64,000 bases of DNA, taken from NCBI RefSeq assembly GCF_001613105.1, contig NZ_BDBS01000050.1, positions 32,499-96,498 on the forward strand. The letters run 5' to 3'. This document shows positions 10,663 to 20,838 of this stretch, piece after piece. A program made the position numbers and the translations under genes. This DNA comes from Nocardia pseudobrasiliensis NBRC 108224 (GTDB taxonomy: Bacteria > Actinomycetota > Actinomycetes > Mycobacteriales > Mycobacteriaceae). Each line of letters opens with the position of its first letter. The stretch's first letter is position 1. The notes below the pieces were generated by a model, which saw only the letters and a list, made by a program, of their open reading frames with translations, searched no databases and was not told where the DNA came from.

Positions 10663-12819
10663 TCAGCGATGTTGGGTCAGATCGTAAACCCGGACCCCAT
10701 CGATGTCGCGCGCTGTGAACTCGCCTTCCACCCACGCCGAAATCCGAGCCGCGTCGGACTCCTCGGCCCTGCCTGCCGGCCCCCGCTCCCGCCCGGCAAT
10801 GAAGTAATGAATCCGCCCCTCGCTCACATACCGCTGAAACCGCTCGAGCGAAGGCGAGGGATCATGCCCACTGAACCCACCCACCGGCATCACCGGCAAC
10901 TGCGTAGCCAACTGGAACGGCGCCGCACTCATGGACCCCACGGTAGCCGCCACCCACGTGTAACCACCCCCACCTCCAGCAAGCAACCGAACCACCTCCG
11001 CATTCGGCGGCCCACCCATCATGAACCCCGCGGCCCCACCGGGCCCCAACCGCCCACCGGGCTCCGGTTGCCCGCCCGGACTCTGCTGCCTTTGCGGATC
11101 AGGTTGTCCACCTGGCCCGTACGGCGCACTTGAACCCGATTGTCCGCTCGGGCCGAGCTGTCCCGGCTCGGCCTGCCCGCCCGAACCCGGCTGTCTTTGC
11201 GGACCACCCGGCCCGGGGTGGTCGGTCGAATCCGATTGCCCGCCCGGCCCACTCGGAGCCGGCTGCCCACTCGGTCCCGCGTATCCGCTCGGACCGGGCT
11301 GTCCTCCCGGCCCCGGCGGCATGCCCGGGCCGCCGAAATGCATCGGGACCTTCGGGCCTGCTATGGGGATCGGCCCGGCGTGGGAGAGGGTGAGGGTTTC
11401 GACGGTGTAGGCCAGGGGGCCCGCGAGACCTACGGTCAGTGCTGCCGCGGCGGTGGCTGTGGCGGCTCGTTTCGAGGTCGGGAGCAGTAGGGCGAGGGTG
11501 GTCGCGATGCCCGCGATCAGGATTGTCCAGCGCAGCCAGGGCAGGAAGGCGGCGGTACGGGACAGCAGTAGCCATGCGGTCGCGGTCGTCAGTGCCATGG
11601 TCAGGGCGGCGGTGGCGCGGACCCATCGCTTGTCCCTGTTGTGCCACAGGGTGATCGCGCCCGCGCCGAACAGCGCGGCGATCGCGGGGGACAGGGCGAC
11701 GGTGTAGTACTGGTGGAAGATGCCCTTCATGAAGCTGAAGACCAGGCCGGTCACCAGCAGCCAGCCGCCCCACAGCAGGAACCCCGCGCGGTGTCGGTCG
11801 GTGCGAGCGGCCCTGCCACACAAGAAGATTCCCGCGACGCACAGGATGAGCGCGGCCGGGATCAGCCAGGCGATCTGACCGCCCTGACCCGGTTGGAACA
11901 GTCGCGTGATTCCGACGCCCTCGGAGAACCAGCCGCCGCCACCGCGCGGCGAAGGACCGCCCGGCCCGCCGCCGTTGAACTCGTCGCCATTGAGGCGGCC
12001 CAGGCCGTTGTAGCCCAGGGTGAGTTCGAGAATCGAATTATGCGGGGAGCCACCGAAATACGGCCGCGAGTCGGTCGGCCACAGTTCGGCGATCAACACC
12101 CACCAGCCCGCGCCGACCAGCACACCCAGTCCGGCGGCGAGCAATTGCGGCACCCGTTTGCCCAGCCCCGGCGGACCCGCGATCAGATAGGTCAGCGCCA
12201 GCGCGGGCACGACCAGCATCACCTGCAACTGCTTGGCCAGGAAGCCGAGGCCGACGAACAATCCGCACAGCACCAGCCAGCGCGTGCGCCCGTCCTCGAC
12301 CGCCCGGGTCATCGCCCAAGCCGCGGCCGCCATCATCAGCACCAGCAGCGCATCGGGATTGTCGAACCGGAACATCAGCGCCGCAACGGGAGTCAGCGCC
12401 AGTGCGAGCCCTGCCAGCAGCCCGGCCGCGCCGCCGAAAGTCCGCCGCACCGTCGCCCACACCAGGGCCACCGCGCCGACGCCCATCAGCACCTGCGGCA
12501 GTAACAGGCTCCAACTGTTCAGCCCGAACAGCCGAATCGACAGCGCCATCGGCCACAGCGAGGCGGGCGTCTTGTCGACGGTGATCGCATTGCCGCCGTC
12601 GGAGGAGCCGAACAGAAACGCCTTGCACGACACCGAACCCGCCTGCGCGGCAGCGGCATAGAACGCATTGGCCCACCCGTTGGCGCTCAGATTGCACAGA
12701 TAGGCGATCGTGGTGCCGAGCAACAGCGCCGCCAGCGCGACATACTCCCACCGAACCCGGCCCGGATGCGACGGCGGCCCGTCCACGGCGGCGGACGGGC
12801 CGAGTGCGGTCGCGGTCAT
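10663..12819 (-). CDS. Glycosyltransferase family 39 (ArnT/PMT-like) membrane mannosyltransferase
   Basis: 718 residues. The N-terminal half has many membrane helices and PMT/ArnT features: first luminal loop acidic motif (VDKTPASLWPMALS) and LGFLAKQLQ. It would transfer a sugar from a polyprenyl-phosphate donor to an extracytoplasmic acceptor. Residues about 495-603 are a Gly/Pro/Gln-rich collagen-like stretch with GPxG and GGQP units, followed by a C-terminal globular part with RYVSEGRIHYFIAG, typical of actinobacterial GT39 proteins. ATG 12819 overlaps the GT2 stop (ATGA); the much longer frame upstream is the shadow of that gene. The GT2 partner probably makes its lipid-linked sugar donor. 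Confidence 0.88.
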   Translation of the reverse strand: MTATALGPSAAVDGPPSHPGRVRWEYVALAALLLGTTIAYLCNLSANGWANAFYAAAAQAGSVSCKAFLFGSSDGGNAITVDKTPASLWPMALSIRLFGLNSWSLLLPQVLMGVGAVALVWATVRRTFGGAAGLLAGLALALTPVAALMFRFDNPDALLVLMMAAAAWAMTRAVEDGRTRWLVLCGLFVGLGFLAKQLQVMLVVPALALTYLIAGPPGLGKRVPQLLAAGLGVLVGAGWWVLIAELWPTDSRPYFGGSPHNSILELTLGYNGLGRLNGDEFNGGGPGGPSPRGGGGWFSEGVGITRLFQPGQGGQIAWLIPAALILCVAGIFLCGRAARTDRHRAGFLLWGGWLLVTGLVFSFMKGIFHQYYTVALSPAIAALFGAGAITLWHNRDKRWVRATAALTMALTTATAWLLLSRTAAFLPWLRWTILIAGIATTLALLLPTSKRAATATAAAALTVGLAGPLAYTVETLTLSHAGPIPIAGPKVPMHFGGPGMPPGPGGQPGPSGYAGPSGQPAPSGPGGQSDSTDHPGPGGPQRQPGSGGQAEPGQLGPSGQSGSSAPYGPGGQPDPQRQQSPGGQPEPGGRLGPGGAAGFMMGGPPNAEVVRLLAGGGGGYTWVAATVGSMSAAPFQLATQLPVMPVGGFSGHDPSPSLERFQRYVSEGRIHYFIAGRERGPAGRAEESDAARISAWVEGEFTARDIDGVRVYDLTQHR

Positions 12820-14096
12820 GGCGTGGGATCCGAATCCGCCTGCGGCCGAATCACTTCGGCAAGCTGCGTACCCGATCCGGCGATGGCGTTGCGGAACACC
12901 CAGCGCAGCCCGACGAAGCGGGTGAGCGTGGCGACCAGATTCGCGACCACCAGCACCACCAGCTCCCAGTGCACCGCGGCATCGGGCGCCCAGTGATGCA
13001 GGACGAACAGCGACCCACTGGTGAGCAACCACGCGAAGCCGAAGATCAGCAGACCCTGGAAGTGATGCGATACCGCCCGGGTCGACCCCCGCACCCCGAA
13101 GGTGAACGCGCGGTTGGCCGCGGTATTCGCGATCGCGGTGAGCAGCAGCGCGGTGAAGTTGGCCGGCTGCGCCCCGATAACCCCCTGAAGCAGCACGTAC
13201 AGGAGCATATAAGCGAGTGTGGAGATCACGCCGATGATGCCGAATCGCACCAGCTGCCCGACCATCCCCAGCGGCACGCCGTCGACCAGCGGTTCTCGGC
13301 CGACCGCCGCGCGCAGATCGTTGATCGGCAGTGATCCGGTGGTCAATCCCTTGCCGACCCGCCAGACGCCGAGCAGATCCTTGCGCGCGGTGTCGACGAT
13401 GTCCACGCGGCTGTCCGGATCGTCGATCCAATCCACCGGAACCTCGTGAATGCGCAGTCCTGCCCGTTCGGCGATGACCAGCAGTTCGGTATCGAAGAAC
13501 CACTCGCCGTCCTGCACCAGCGGCAGAATGCGCCGCGCGACCTCGGTGCGCATGGCCTTGAAACCGCATTGCGCGTCGGAGAACCGGGCCTGCAGCGAGG
13601 CCTTGAGGATCAGGTTGTAGCAGCGGGAGATGAATTCGCGCTTGGGCCCGCGCACCACCCGCGACGATTTCGACAGCCGCGTGCCGATGGCCAGATCCGA
13701 ATGTCCGCTCACCAGCGGCGCGACCAGTGGCAGCAGCGCGTTGAGATCGGTGGACAGGTCGACGTCCATATAGGCGACGACCTGAGCGTCGGAGGCCTCC
13801 CACACCGCGCGCAGCGCCCGGCCCCGGCCCTTGCGGTCCAGATGCACCACGCGCACCCCGGCCAGTTCGTCCGACAACTCCCGCGCCACCTGCAGGGTGG
13901 TGTCGGTGGAGGCGTTGTCGGCGATGGTGATTCGCGCCGAGAAGGGAAAGCCCTCACCGAGGAACGCGTGCAGTCGGCGCACACACCCGGCGAGATCACG
14001 CTCCTCGTTGTAGACGGGAATAACCACATCCAGTACGGGGGCGCGCACCGCATCGGGGGTGGGGGTCGCCTCAACGGCCGTCACTGTCTCGGACAT
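12816..14096 (-). CDS. Bifunctional GT2 glycosyltransferase / GtrA-like protein
   Basis: 426 residues. The N-terminal half is a DPM1-like GT-A domain: LDVVIPVYNEE, ITIADNASTD, YMDVDLSTDL (DxD region) and the KRE-type RGPKREFISRCYN. It should move mannose or glucose from a nucleotide sugar to polyprenyl phosphate. The C-terminal part (about 285-405) has four hydrophobic helices of the GtrA type, thought to help flip or position the lipid-linked sugar. It is first in a two-gene operon with the GT39 enzyme that would consume the product. Upstream, 14097-14274 holds no further gene that I can support. Confidence 0.9.
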   Translation of the reverse strand: MSETVTAVEATPTPDAVRAPVLDVVIPVYNEERDLAGCVRRLHAFLGEGFPFSARITIADNASTDTTLQVARELSDELAGVRVVHLDRKGRGRALRAVWEASDAQVVAYMDVDLSTDLNALLPLVAPLVSGHSDLAIGTRLSKSSRVVRGPKREFISRCYNLILKASLQARFSDAQCGFKAMRTEVARRILPLVQDGEWFFDTELLVIAERAGLRIHEVPVDWIDDPDSRVDIVDTARKDLLGVWRVGKGLTTGSLPINDLRAAVGREPLVDGVPLGMVGQLVRFGIIGVISTLAYMLLYVLLQGVIGAQPANFTALLLTAIANTAANRAFTFGVRGSTRAVSHHFQGLLIFGFAWLLTSGSLFVLHHWAPDAAVHWELVVLVVANLVATLTRFVGLRWVFRNAIAGSGTQLAEVIRPQADSDPTP

Positions 14097-14274
14097 GCAC
14101 TCTAACCTCGGTGATCAGCCTTTGGCACCGCTGCGCTCCGCCTGGGAGGTTGCTGGGAGGGGCCCAGAACTTCTTCCGTTCGGAACTTTTGTGTGTGCCG
14201 AGGCTAGCAACCGTTGAGCGATCCGGCTATCCCGCGGCCGGGACTGTTACCGACTCAACTGGCGGGTTCGAGAT

Positions 14275-14775
14275 TCAACTCCGGTCGTCCAATTCGAGGA
14301 CGACCAGGGGGATCGGCCGGGTGATCTTGGCCTGGAACTCGGCCAGCAGTGGATTGTTCGCCAGGACCCAGTCGGCGAATTCGCGGTACTCCTCGCCCTC
14401 GAGCGCCCGCCCGCGCCCGGTGTGGGTGGCCTCGCCCAGTTCCACGGTGATGGCCGGATTCGCCTTGATGTTGTGCCACCAGGCCGGATATTTCTCCTCG
14501 ATGAACGAGCTGAGGTACATGACCTCGCCGCGATACAGCGGGCTCAGCGGCACCGTATGCGGCCGGCCGCTGCGCGCGCCGATCGTGGTGAGCAGCAGCA
14601 GGGTGGTGCCCTCGTAGGCGCCGCTCACCTTGCCCGCGTTGGCGCGGAATTCGGCGACCACATCGCCGTTCCAATTCGCCACTCCGACCTCGACGGCCTG
14701 ATTCCAGGGCGCGTCGGGATCGTCGTAGGAATTGAACTCGCGCCGGTCATCATGTGCCGCAGTCGATTCGGTCAT
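14275..14775 (-). CDS. Deazaflavin (F420)-dependent nitroreductase family protein
   Basis: 166 residues of the Ddn/DUF385 family with a split-barrel fold. Motifs: LLLLTTIGARSGRPHTVPL (F420-binding region), YLSSF and WWHNIKANPAITVELG. Mycobacterial members reduce quinones or nitroaromatics with F420H2. This supports an F420-using actinobacterium. It has its own promoter region and faces no obvious partner; the upstream thiD stop is 45 bp away and the two genes share direction, so weak co-transcription is possible. Confidence 0.9.
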   Translation of the reverse strand: MTESTAAHDDRREFNSYDDPDAPWNQAVEVGVANWNGDVVAEFRANAGKVSGAYEGTTLLLLTTIGARSGRPHTVPLSPLYRGEVMYLSSFIEEKYPAWWHNIKANPAITVELGEATHTGRGRALEGEEYREFADWVLANNPLLAEFQAKITRPIPLVVLELDDRS

Positions 14776-14820
14776 GGCGGCAGTATGCCGGAGGGTACCG
14801 ACAAGGTTCGGCGGCCGGAC

Positions 14821-15663
14821 TCAGTCCAGCAGCCGCCACAGCGGTGACACCGGACCGTGCCCCGCGCCGAGGTCGTAGGAGGCTTGCAGGCAGCGCGTGG
14901 TCCACTCCTTGGCGAAGGCGATCGCCTCGGGCACCTCGTAACCGTGGGCCAGGGCGCAGGCCGTGGCCGCGGCCAGGGTGTCGCCGCCGCCGTGATCGTT
15001 GCCCGTGGCGATGCGCGGCGCGGACAGTTCGTGGAATCGGTTGCCGTCGTAGAGCAGATCGGTGCTGAAATCCGAGGAGCGCAGATGTCCACCCTTGACG
15101 ATCGCCCACCGTGGGCCGAGGGCCAGCAGCGCCTCGGCGGCCGTGCGGGCCGTGCGATCGTCGACGACCTCGACGCCGGTCAGCAGCCGGACCTCGTCGA
15201 GATTCGGGGTGACCACCGTGGCGAGCGGAATCAGCGTGTCGCGCAAAGCATCCAGGGCCGAGGCGTGCAGTAGCGGATCGCCGTGCATGGAGGCCGCGAC
15301 CGGATCGACGACCAGAGGTATCGCGCCGTCGCGGCCGATGCCCACCTCGGCGCATACCGCGGCGACCGCCTCGATGATGGCCGTGGAGGCGAGCATGCCG
15401 GTCTTGGCCGCGCCGATTCCGATATCGCCCACCACGACCCGCACCTGATCGGCCACGGTCTGCGGCGGAATCTCGTGGAATCCGCTGACGCCCACGGAGT
15501 TCTGCACGGTCACCGCGGCCACGGCGACACAGGCGTGCACGCCCAGCAGCGCCATCGTGCGGGAATCGGCCTGGATCCCCGCGCCGCCGCCGGAATCGGT
15601 TCCGGCGATGGTCAGGACGCGGACCGGGGTCTGCCCGTCGGGGGTCAGCGGCAACAGTTTCAC
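14821..15663 (-). CDS. thiD: Hydroxymethylpyrimidine/phosphomethylpyrimidine kinase
   Basis: 280 residues. Ribokinase-like HMP(-P) kinase of thiamine synthesis, phosphorylating HMP twice. N-terminal substrate/ATP signature GTDSGGGAGIQAD at residues 21-33; GAAKTGML and a C-terminal anion-hole motif NDHGGGDTLAA. The Cys often seen in the GTGC motif is an Asp here. It acts on the product of ThiC, encoded 1.1 kb away in the same direction; the two are separated by a TetR gene and a repeat insertion. Confidence 0.93.
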   Translation of the reverse strand: MKLLPLTPDGQTPVRVLTIAGTDSGGGAGIQADSRTMALLGVHACVAVAAVTVQNSVGVSGFHEIPPQTVADQVRVVVGDIGIGAAKTGMLASTAIIEAVAAVCAEVGIGRDGAIPLVVDPVAASMHGDPLLHASALDALRDTLIPLATVVTPNLDEVRLLTGVEVVDDRTARTAAEALLALGPRWAIVKGGHLRSSDFSTDLLYDGNRFHELSAPRIATGNDHGGGDTLAAATACALAHGYEVPEAIAFAKEWTTRCLQASYDLGAGHGPVSPLWRLLD

Positions 15664-15689
15664 GAGTTGGAGCCTACAATCCGGTAATA

Positions 15690-15707
15690 GAACGGATCAT
15701 TCCGTTC
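15690..15707. promoter_or_regulatory. TetR-type operator between thiD and the divergent tetR
   Basis: Perfect inverted repeat GAACGGA-TCAT-TCCGTTC in the 62-bp divergent spacer, 19 bp before the tetR start. A possible -10 TATTCT (15713-15718) follows it. Best explained as the binding site of the adjacent TetR protein, which would control itself and perhaps thiD. Confidence 0.7.
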
Positions 15708-15725
15708 AGGTGATATTCTGACTAT

Positions 15726-16376
15726 ATGCCCAAGACAGTCGATACCCCGGCCACCAAGGGTCTGCCCGGCCGCAAGGCGCAGGCCGCCCGCAACGACGGC
15801 CTGATTCTGGAGGCCGCCCGCGAGGTCTTCCTCGCCGATCCGGGCGCGCCGATCGCCGCGGTCGCCGAGCGCGCCGGGGTCGGGATCAGCGCCCTGTATC
15901 GCCGCTACTCCTCCAAGGAGGTGCTGCTGCGCACACTGTGCTACGAGGGGCTGTGCCGCTACAATGCCGAAGCCGAAGCGGCGCTGGCGAATTCGGACGA
16001 TTGGGCGGCCTTCGTCGAATTCCTGCGGCGGGTGGTCGATGCCGATGTGCATTCGCTGACCGTGCATCTGGCGGGCACGTTCACTCCCGACGACAGTTTT
16101 CTCCCGCAGGTGCGGCGGGCCGGGGAGCTCAACGACGAACTCGTTCGCCGCGCCGAAGCCTCGGGCCGGTTGCGCGCCGGGGTCGGTCCCAATGATCTCG
16201 GCCTGATCCTGGAATCCTGCGCGGCCGTCACCGTTCCCGATCCGGCCCGCACCGCCGAATTGCGCCGCCGGGTCTTGACGATGTTGATCGATGGACTCAC
16301 CGTCGAGGGGCAGCTGCCGGGTCCGCCACCCGCTCCCGGTGAATTCGCCCATCGCTGGCAGCCGAAGGGCCGATGA
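15726..16376 (+). CDS. TetR family transcriptional regulator
   Basis: 216 residues; TetR helix-turn-helix about residues 25-65 (AAVAERAGVGISALYRRYSSKEVLL) and a C-terminal ligand domain. The N-terminal tail is Lys/Arg-rich. Divergent from thiD over a perfect palindrome, hence probably autoregulated. The gene directly downstream (16388) is a truncated VOC/glyoxalase remnant, which was probably its original target. Confidence 0.88.
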   Translation: MPKTVDTPATKGLPGRKAQAARNDGLILEAAREVFLADPGAPIAAVAERAGVGISALYRRYSSKEVLLRTLCYEGLCRYNAEAEAALANSDDWAAFVEFLRRVVDADVHSLTVHLAGTFTPDDSFLPQVRRAGELNDELVRRAEASGRLRAGVGPNDLGLILESCAAVTVPDPARTAELRRRVLTMLIDGLTVEGQLPGPPPAPGEFAHRWQPKGR

Positions 16377-16387
16377 GAGGGTTATCG

Positions 16388-16510
16388 ATGAACTGGACAT
16401 TGGACGTGGTGGTCGTCCCGGTCTCGGATATCGACCGGGCCGAGGACCTCTATCACCAGACCGATGTCGGCTTCGGCTGGAGCGTGCGACAAATCTCCAC
16501 CCACCCTTGA
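16388..16510 (+). pseudogene. N-terminal fragment of a VOC/glyoxalase family protein
   Basis: Starts at ATG 12 bp after the tetR stop. The first 30 codons (MNWTLDVVVVPVSDIDRAED) are the typical beta-alpha start of a VOC (glyoxalase/bleomycin-resistance) domain, where VSDIDRAxxFY is the signature. The frame stops after 40 codons at the border of a repeat cassette, while full VOC proteins have 120-140 residues. I read it as a gene broken by insertion of or recombination at the repeat. Confidence 0.7.
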
Positions 16511-16696
16511 TCGCGCCCTGGCCCTTCTCGTCCCGGCCCTTCTCTAGTTGTCCCGGCCCTTTCTCGTTGTCCCCGGACGAAGTCCGGGGCAAGGCGGTAC
16601 CCCGGGCTTCGCCCGGCGACAACGAAAGAAGGCCGACGACAACGAAAGAGAACCGACGACAACGAAAGAGGGCTGACGACAACGAAAGAGGGCGTA
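16511..16696. repeat. Palindromic repeat cassette: inverted arrays of a 20-bp unit around two hairpins
   Basis: Right side: four tandem 20-bp units CGACAACGAAAGAGGGCNGA-like at 16617-16696. Left side: about three copies of the same unit in opposite orientation (16513-16570). Centre: two perfect hairpins, CCCCGGAC-GAA-GTCCGGGG (16571-16589) and CCGGGC-TTC-GCCCGG (16602-16616). The whole can fold into one large cruciform. It fills the space between the broken VOC gene and the 3' end of thiC, and may also serve as thiC terminator. No coding frame in it looks real. Confidence 0.85.
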
Positions 16697-16724
16697 GTAC
16701 AAGGAGAACGGAAGGAAATCGCCC

Positions 16725-18377
<1,653 letters not shown>

Positions 18378-18385
18378 ACGTGAAT

Positions 18386-18490
18386 CCTCCCTACGCCGGC
18401 ATTACCCGGTCAGGTTCGTACGGTCGACGGCCCTGATCCGCCCGAATGGGCTAGCCGTCCTCTCAGCCCGCTGGTGCGAGCCCCCGTTGG
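18386..18490 (-). promoter_or_regulatory. TPP riboswitch (THI element) of thiC
   Basis: On the minus strand the conserved THI-box pieces occur in order: GGGGGCTC, then GGGCTGAGAGG, then GAACCTGACCGGGTAATGCC and GCGTAGGGAGG. The last block contains the thiC ribosome binding site, so the switch most likely works by hiding the Shine-Dalgarno sequence. A GTACCC/GGGTAC hairpin (18503-18520) lies just upstream of the aptamer. Confidence 0.95.
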
Positions 18491-18570
18491 CGATGTGCTG
18501 TTGTACCCGGCCGAGGGTACCTGCGGTGTGATCGGGGCGACAGGGGAGGTTCCTCCAATCACGCCGAGCA

Positions 18571-18599
18571 GGGCGATCGGGTCGATTGTCCGATCGCCC
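18571..18599 (-). terminator. Terminator-like hairpin after the lipase gene
   Basis: Perfect 10-bp inverted repeat GGGCGATCGG / CCGATCGCCC with a 9-nt loop, 23 bp beyond the lipase stop and upstream of the thiC leader. Confidence 0.6.
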
Positions 18600-18621
18600 C
18601 GCATCCGGGTACGCGATGCGA

Positions 18622-20010
18622 TCAGTTCTCGTTCGGTCCGATCGGCCAGCCGAGCGCGCCGGCGAGTGCGTTGAGATTGATCATCGTCTGCTGCACGAAG
18701 GCATCGACATTGGCGAACATCGACACGACATTGTCGGTGCGGCAACCGGTTTGGTCCGGCGCGTTCGGCGCGAGCCGACCACGGATCCAGTTGAAGGCGT
18801 CGCCCATGCCCAGGGTCGTGAGGGTCAGATGCTCACTGAGGTGATCGCGCTTGTAGATCACCGACGTGCCGCCCGCACACCACTGCTGCACCATGCGGTC
18901 GTTGGACCAGACCGGTACGGCCTCGTCGAACACGCCCTGGTAGACGAAGGTCGGCGCGGTCGGCGGATTATGGCCGAGCACCAGGGAATCGAACACCTCG
19001 CGAATCTCCGGCAACGCCAGATACTGATCGATCGGAATTGTCAGCAATCGCTGATAGTCGACGAACATTTCGGTCAGGGCGTTGCGGGATACGCACTGCT
19101 GGTTCGTGCGATCGATCAGCGCGCGCCCCTCGGGCGTCAGATACCGATAGGTGACGTCGTGGAATTTCGGATAGGCGTTGCTCAGTGAGGCGATGCCGAT
19201 GGCGATCAGGGTGGAGAACATCGAGCCGTTCACATGCAGCAGCGACTGTACGTCCGAGGTCGGCGCGCCGAGTGCGACGCCTTTGACATTCAGCTCCGGT
19301 GCGTAGCTCGGCTGCATTTCCGCCGCCCAGCCACTACCCATGCCGCCGCCCGAATAGCCCCACAGGGCCACCGGCGTATTCGCGCCGTCCAGACCCAGCG
19401 GTTCGAATCGCTCGGCCGCCCGAATGCTGTCGAGCACCATGTAACCGGGCTCCTTGGCCACGGCCAGATGGCCGTCGAGACCCTCGAAATCGGGGATATT
19501 GACCGCATAACCCTGGCTGATCGAGGCGGCCAGGCCGAGATATTCGCTGTTGGAGTGAATGCCCTCGAGTCCGGTCAGTCCGGTGCCCTGCTGCAACACA
19601 TAGGACGGCGCGCACTGGGGTGCGGCGCTGTCGTAATAGAACTGATGGGAGACCAGTGGCCGATGGTTGCGCGGATTCGCGCCCATGGCCATCGCGACCG
19701 TGGTGACCGCGACGGTCGGCCGTTCGTTGAGATCGGTGGTGCGATAGAGCAACTGCCAGGCCCGGACGTGCACCGGCAGGATGGTGGCCACCGCCAGCTG
19801 CACCGGACGCGATCGCAGAATCGTTCCGGGTTCGGCGGATTCGAGGTCCGCGGGCGGTTGATAGAAGGAATCGGCTTGCGGCACGGGTGGTTCCGCGGCA
19901 GCCGGAATAGGTGAGGTGGAGCCCAACAGCAGTGCGGAGGCGACGGTTGCGAGCGCCGTCAGTACGGCCACCGACCGGCGGCCGCGGCGATCCCCATTGA
20001 TCACAGACAC
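18622..20010 (-). CDS. Secreted lipase (LIP family, alpha/beta hydrolase)
   Basis: About 462 residues. A Sec-type signal peptide with RRGRR, a hydrophobic core and a likely cleavage after PAAA (about residue 39) sends it outside the cytoplasm. The nucleophile elbow is GYSGGG in ALWGYSGGGMGSGWAAE, as in the fungal/actinobacterial LIP secretory lipases; YQGVFDEAVPVW and a later DHLSEH probably hold the Asp and His. It likely cleaves triacylglycerols or other esters. Start placed at GTG 20010 with AAGGA upstream; an ATG 18 bp earlier has no ribosome site. Divergent from a TetR gene 98 bp away that may control it. Confidence 0.9.
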   Translation of the reverse strand: MSVINGDRRGRRSVAVLTALATVASALLLGSTSPIPAAAEPPVPQADSFYQPPADLESAEPGTILRSRPVQLAVATILPVHVRAWQLLYRTTDLNERPTVAVTTVAMAMGANPRNHRPLVSHQFYYDSAAPQCAPSYVLQQGTGLTGLEGIHSNSEYLGLAASISQGYAVNIPDFEGLDGHLAVAKEPGYMVLDSIRAAERFEPLGLDGANTPVALWGYSGGGMGSGWAAEMQPSYAPELNVKGVALGAPTSDVQSLLHVNGSMFSTLIAIGIASLSNAYPKFHDVTYRYLTPEGRALIDRTNQQCVSRNALTEMFVDYQRLLTIPIDQYLALPEIREVFDSLVLGHNPPTAPTFVYQGVFDEAVPVWSNDRMVQQWCAGGTSVIYKRDHLSEHLTLTTLGMGDAFNWIRGRLAPNAPDQTGCRTDNVVSMFANVDAFVQQTMINLNALAGALGWPIGPNEN

Positions 20011-20108
20011 GTCCTGTCCTTCCCTCATCAGGTGTGACAGGAATTACAACACGCCGTCCGATTTGCAACAAGGGATCTTTTTATCAAGGCTGCGACTATC
20101 GTCTGAGT

Positions 20109-20795
20109 ATGACCCGCAGCAACCCCGCCGCGCGGCCCGCTCCGACCCCGGCGCGGCGCCGGATCCGCGGCCTCGATGCCGAGGAGCGCAGCGCCCAGCG
20201 TCGTCGACAGCTACTGGACGCCGCCACCGAACTGTTTGCCCGGCAGGGCTTTTCGGGGACCTCGATCGAGCAGATTTGTCAGCAGGCCTACGTCGGCACG
20301 AAGGGCTTCTACGATCACTTCGACAGTAAAGAGGCCTGCTACGTCGCCTTGCTCGAACAAATCACCGCGCAGTTCCAGCAACGGGTGCTCGCGGTGGCGG
20401 TCGAATCGGCGGGGTTGGAATGGCAGCCGCGGGTGGCCGCGGTGATCGCGGCCTTCGTCCACGCCCTCGCCGACGATCCGCGCCTGGCGAAGGTGACCTT
20501 CGGCGAGGCGGGCGGTATCTCGCCGGCCGTCGAACGGCAGCGACGCAGTAATCGCCGCTGGTCGGCGGCCTTTCTCGATCAGCAGTGGGAGGGCGCGCCG
20601 GATCCCGATGCGGAAATCCAGCGGCGGCGGCTCGCCCTGGCGCTGGCCACGATCGGCGGCATGTTCGAGCTGGTGACCGACTGGCTGCACCATCACGACG
20701 ACGGCGGCTCGCCGGATGCGGTGGAGACGCTGGCCGGGGATCTCACGCACTACTTCGGCATGCTCGACGCCGGACGTCGCGCCGCCGAGCGATAG
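20109..20795 (+). CDS. TetR family transcriptional regulator (next to lipase)
   Basis: 228 residues. Basic N-terminal tail (RRRIRGLDAEERSAQRRR), then TetR HTH with FSGTSIEQICQQAYVGTKGFYDHF at about residues 48-75, and a long helical ligand domain. ATG 20109 is the first in-frame ATG next to the conserved part. It is divergent from the secreted lipase, the natural candidate target, and convergent with fahA. No signal beyond the regulator fold indicates its ligand. Confidence 0.88.
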   Translation: MTRSNPAARPAPTPARRRIRGLDAEERSAQRRRQLLDAATELFARQGFSGTSIEQICQQAYVGTKGFYDHFDSKEACYVALLEQITAQFQQRVLAVAVESAGLEWQPRVAAVIAAFVHALADDPRLAKVTFGEAGGISPAVERQRRSNRRWSAAFLDQQWEGAPDPDAEIQRRRLALALATIGGMFELVTDWLHHHDDGGSPDAVETLAGDLTHYFGMLDAGRRAAER

Positions 20796-20798
20796 AAC

Positions 20799-20823
20799 GC
20801 GCCGCCGGTGTCACCGACGGCGC
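20799..20823. terminator. Candidate bidirectional hairpin between tetR and fahA
   Basis: GCGCCGCCG / CGACGGCGC, nine paired positions with one mismatch and a 7-nt loop, in the 43-bp space between two convergent stops. Position fits a shared terminator. Confidence 0.5.
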
Positions 20824-20838
20824 GCTCGAACCATCGAT

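Noticed and set aside
10585..11133. Plus-strand frame near the tRNA
   Set aside because: It runs antisense to the 50-aa ORF and the GT39 3' end, and is a Pro/Arg-rich string without domain.
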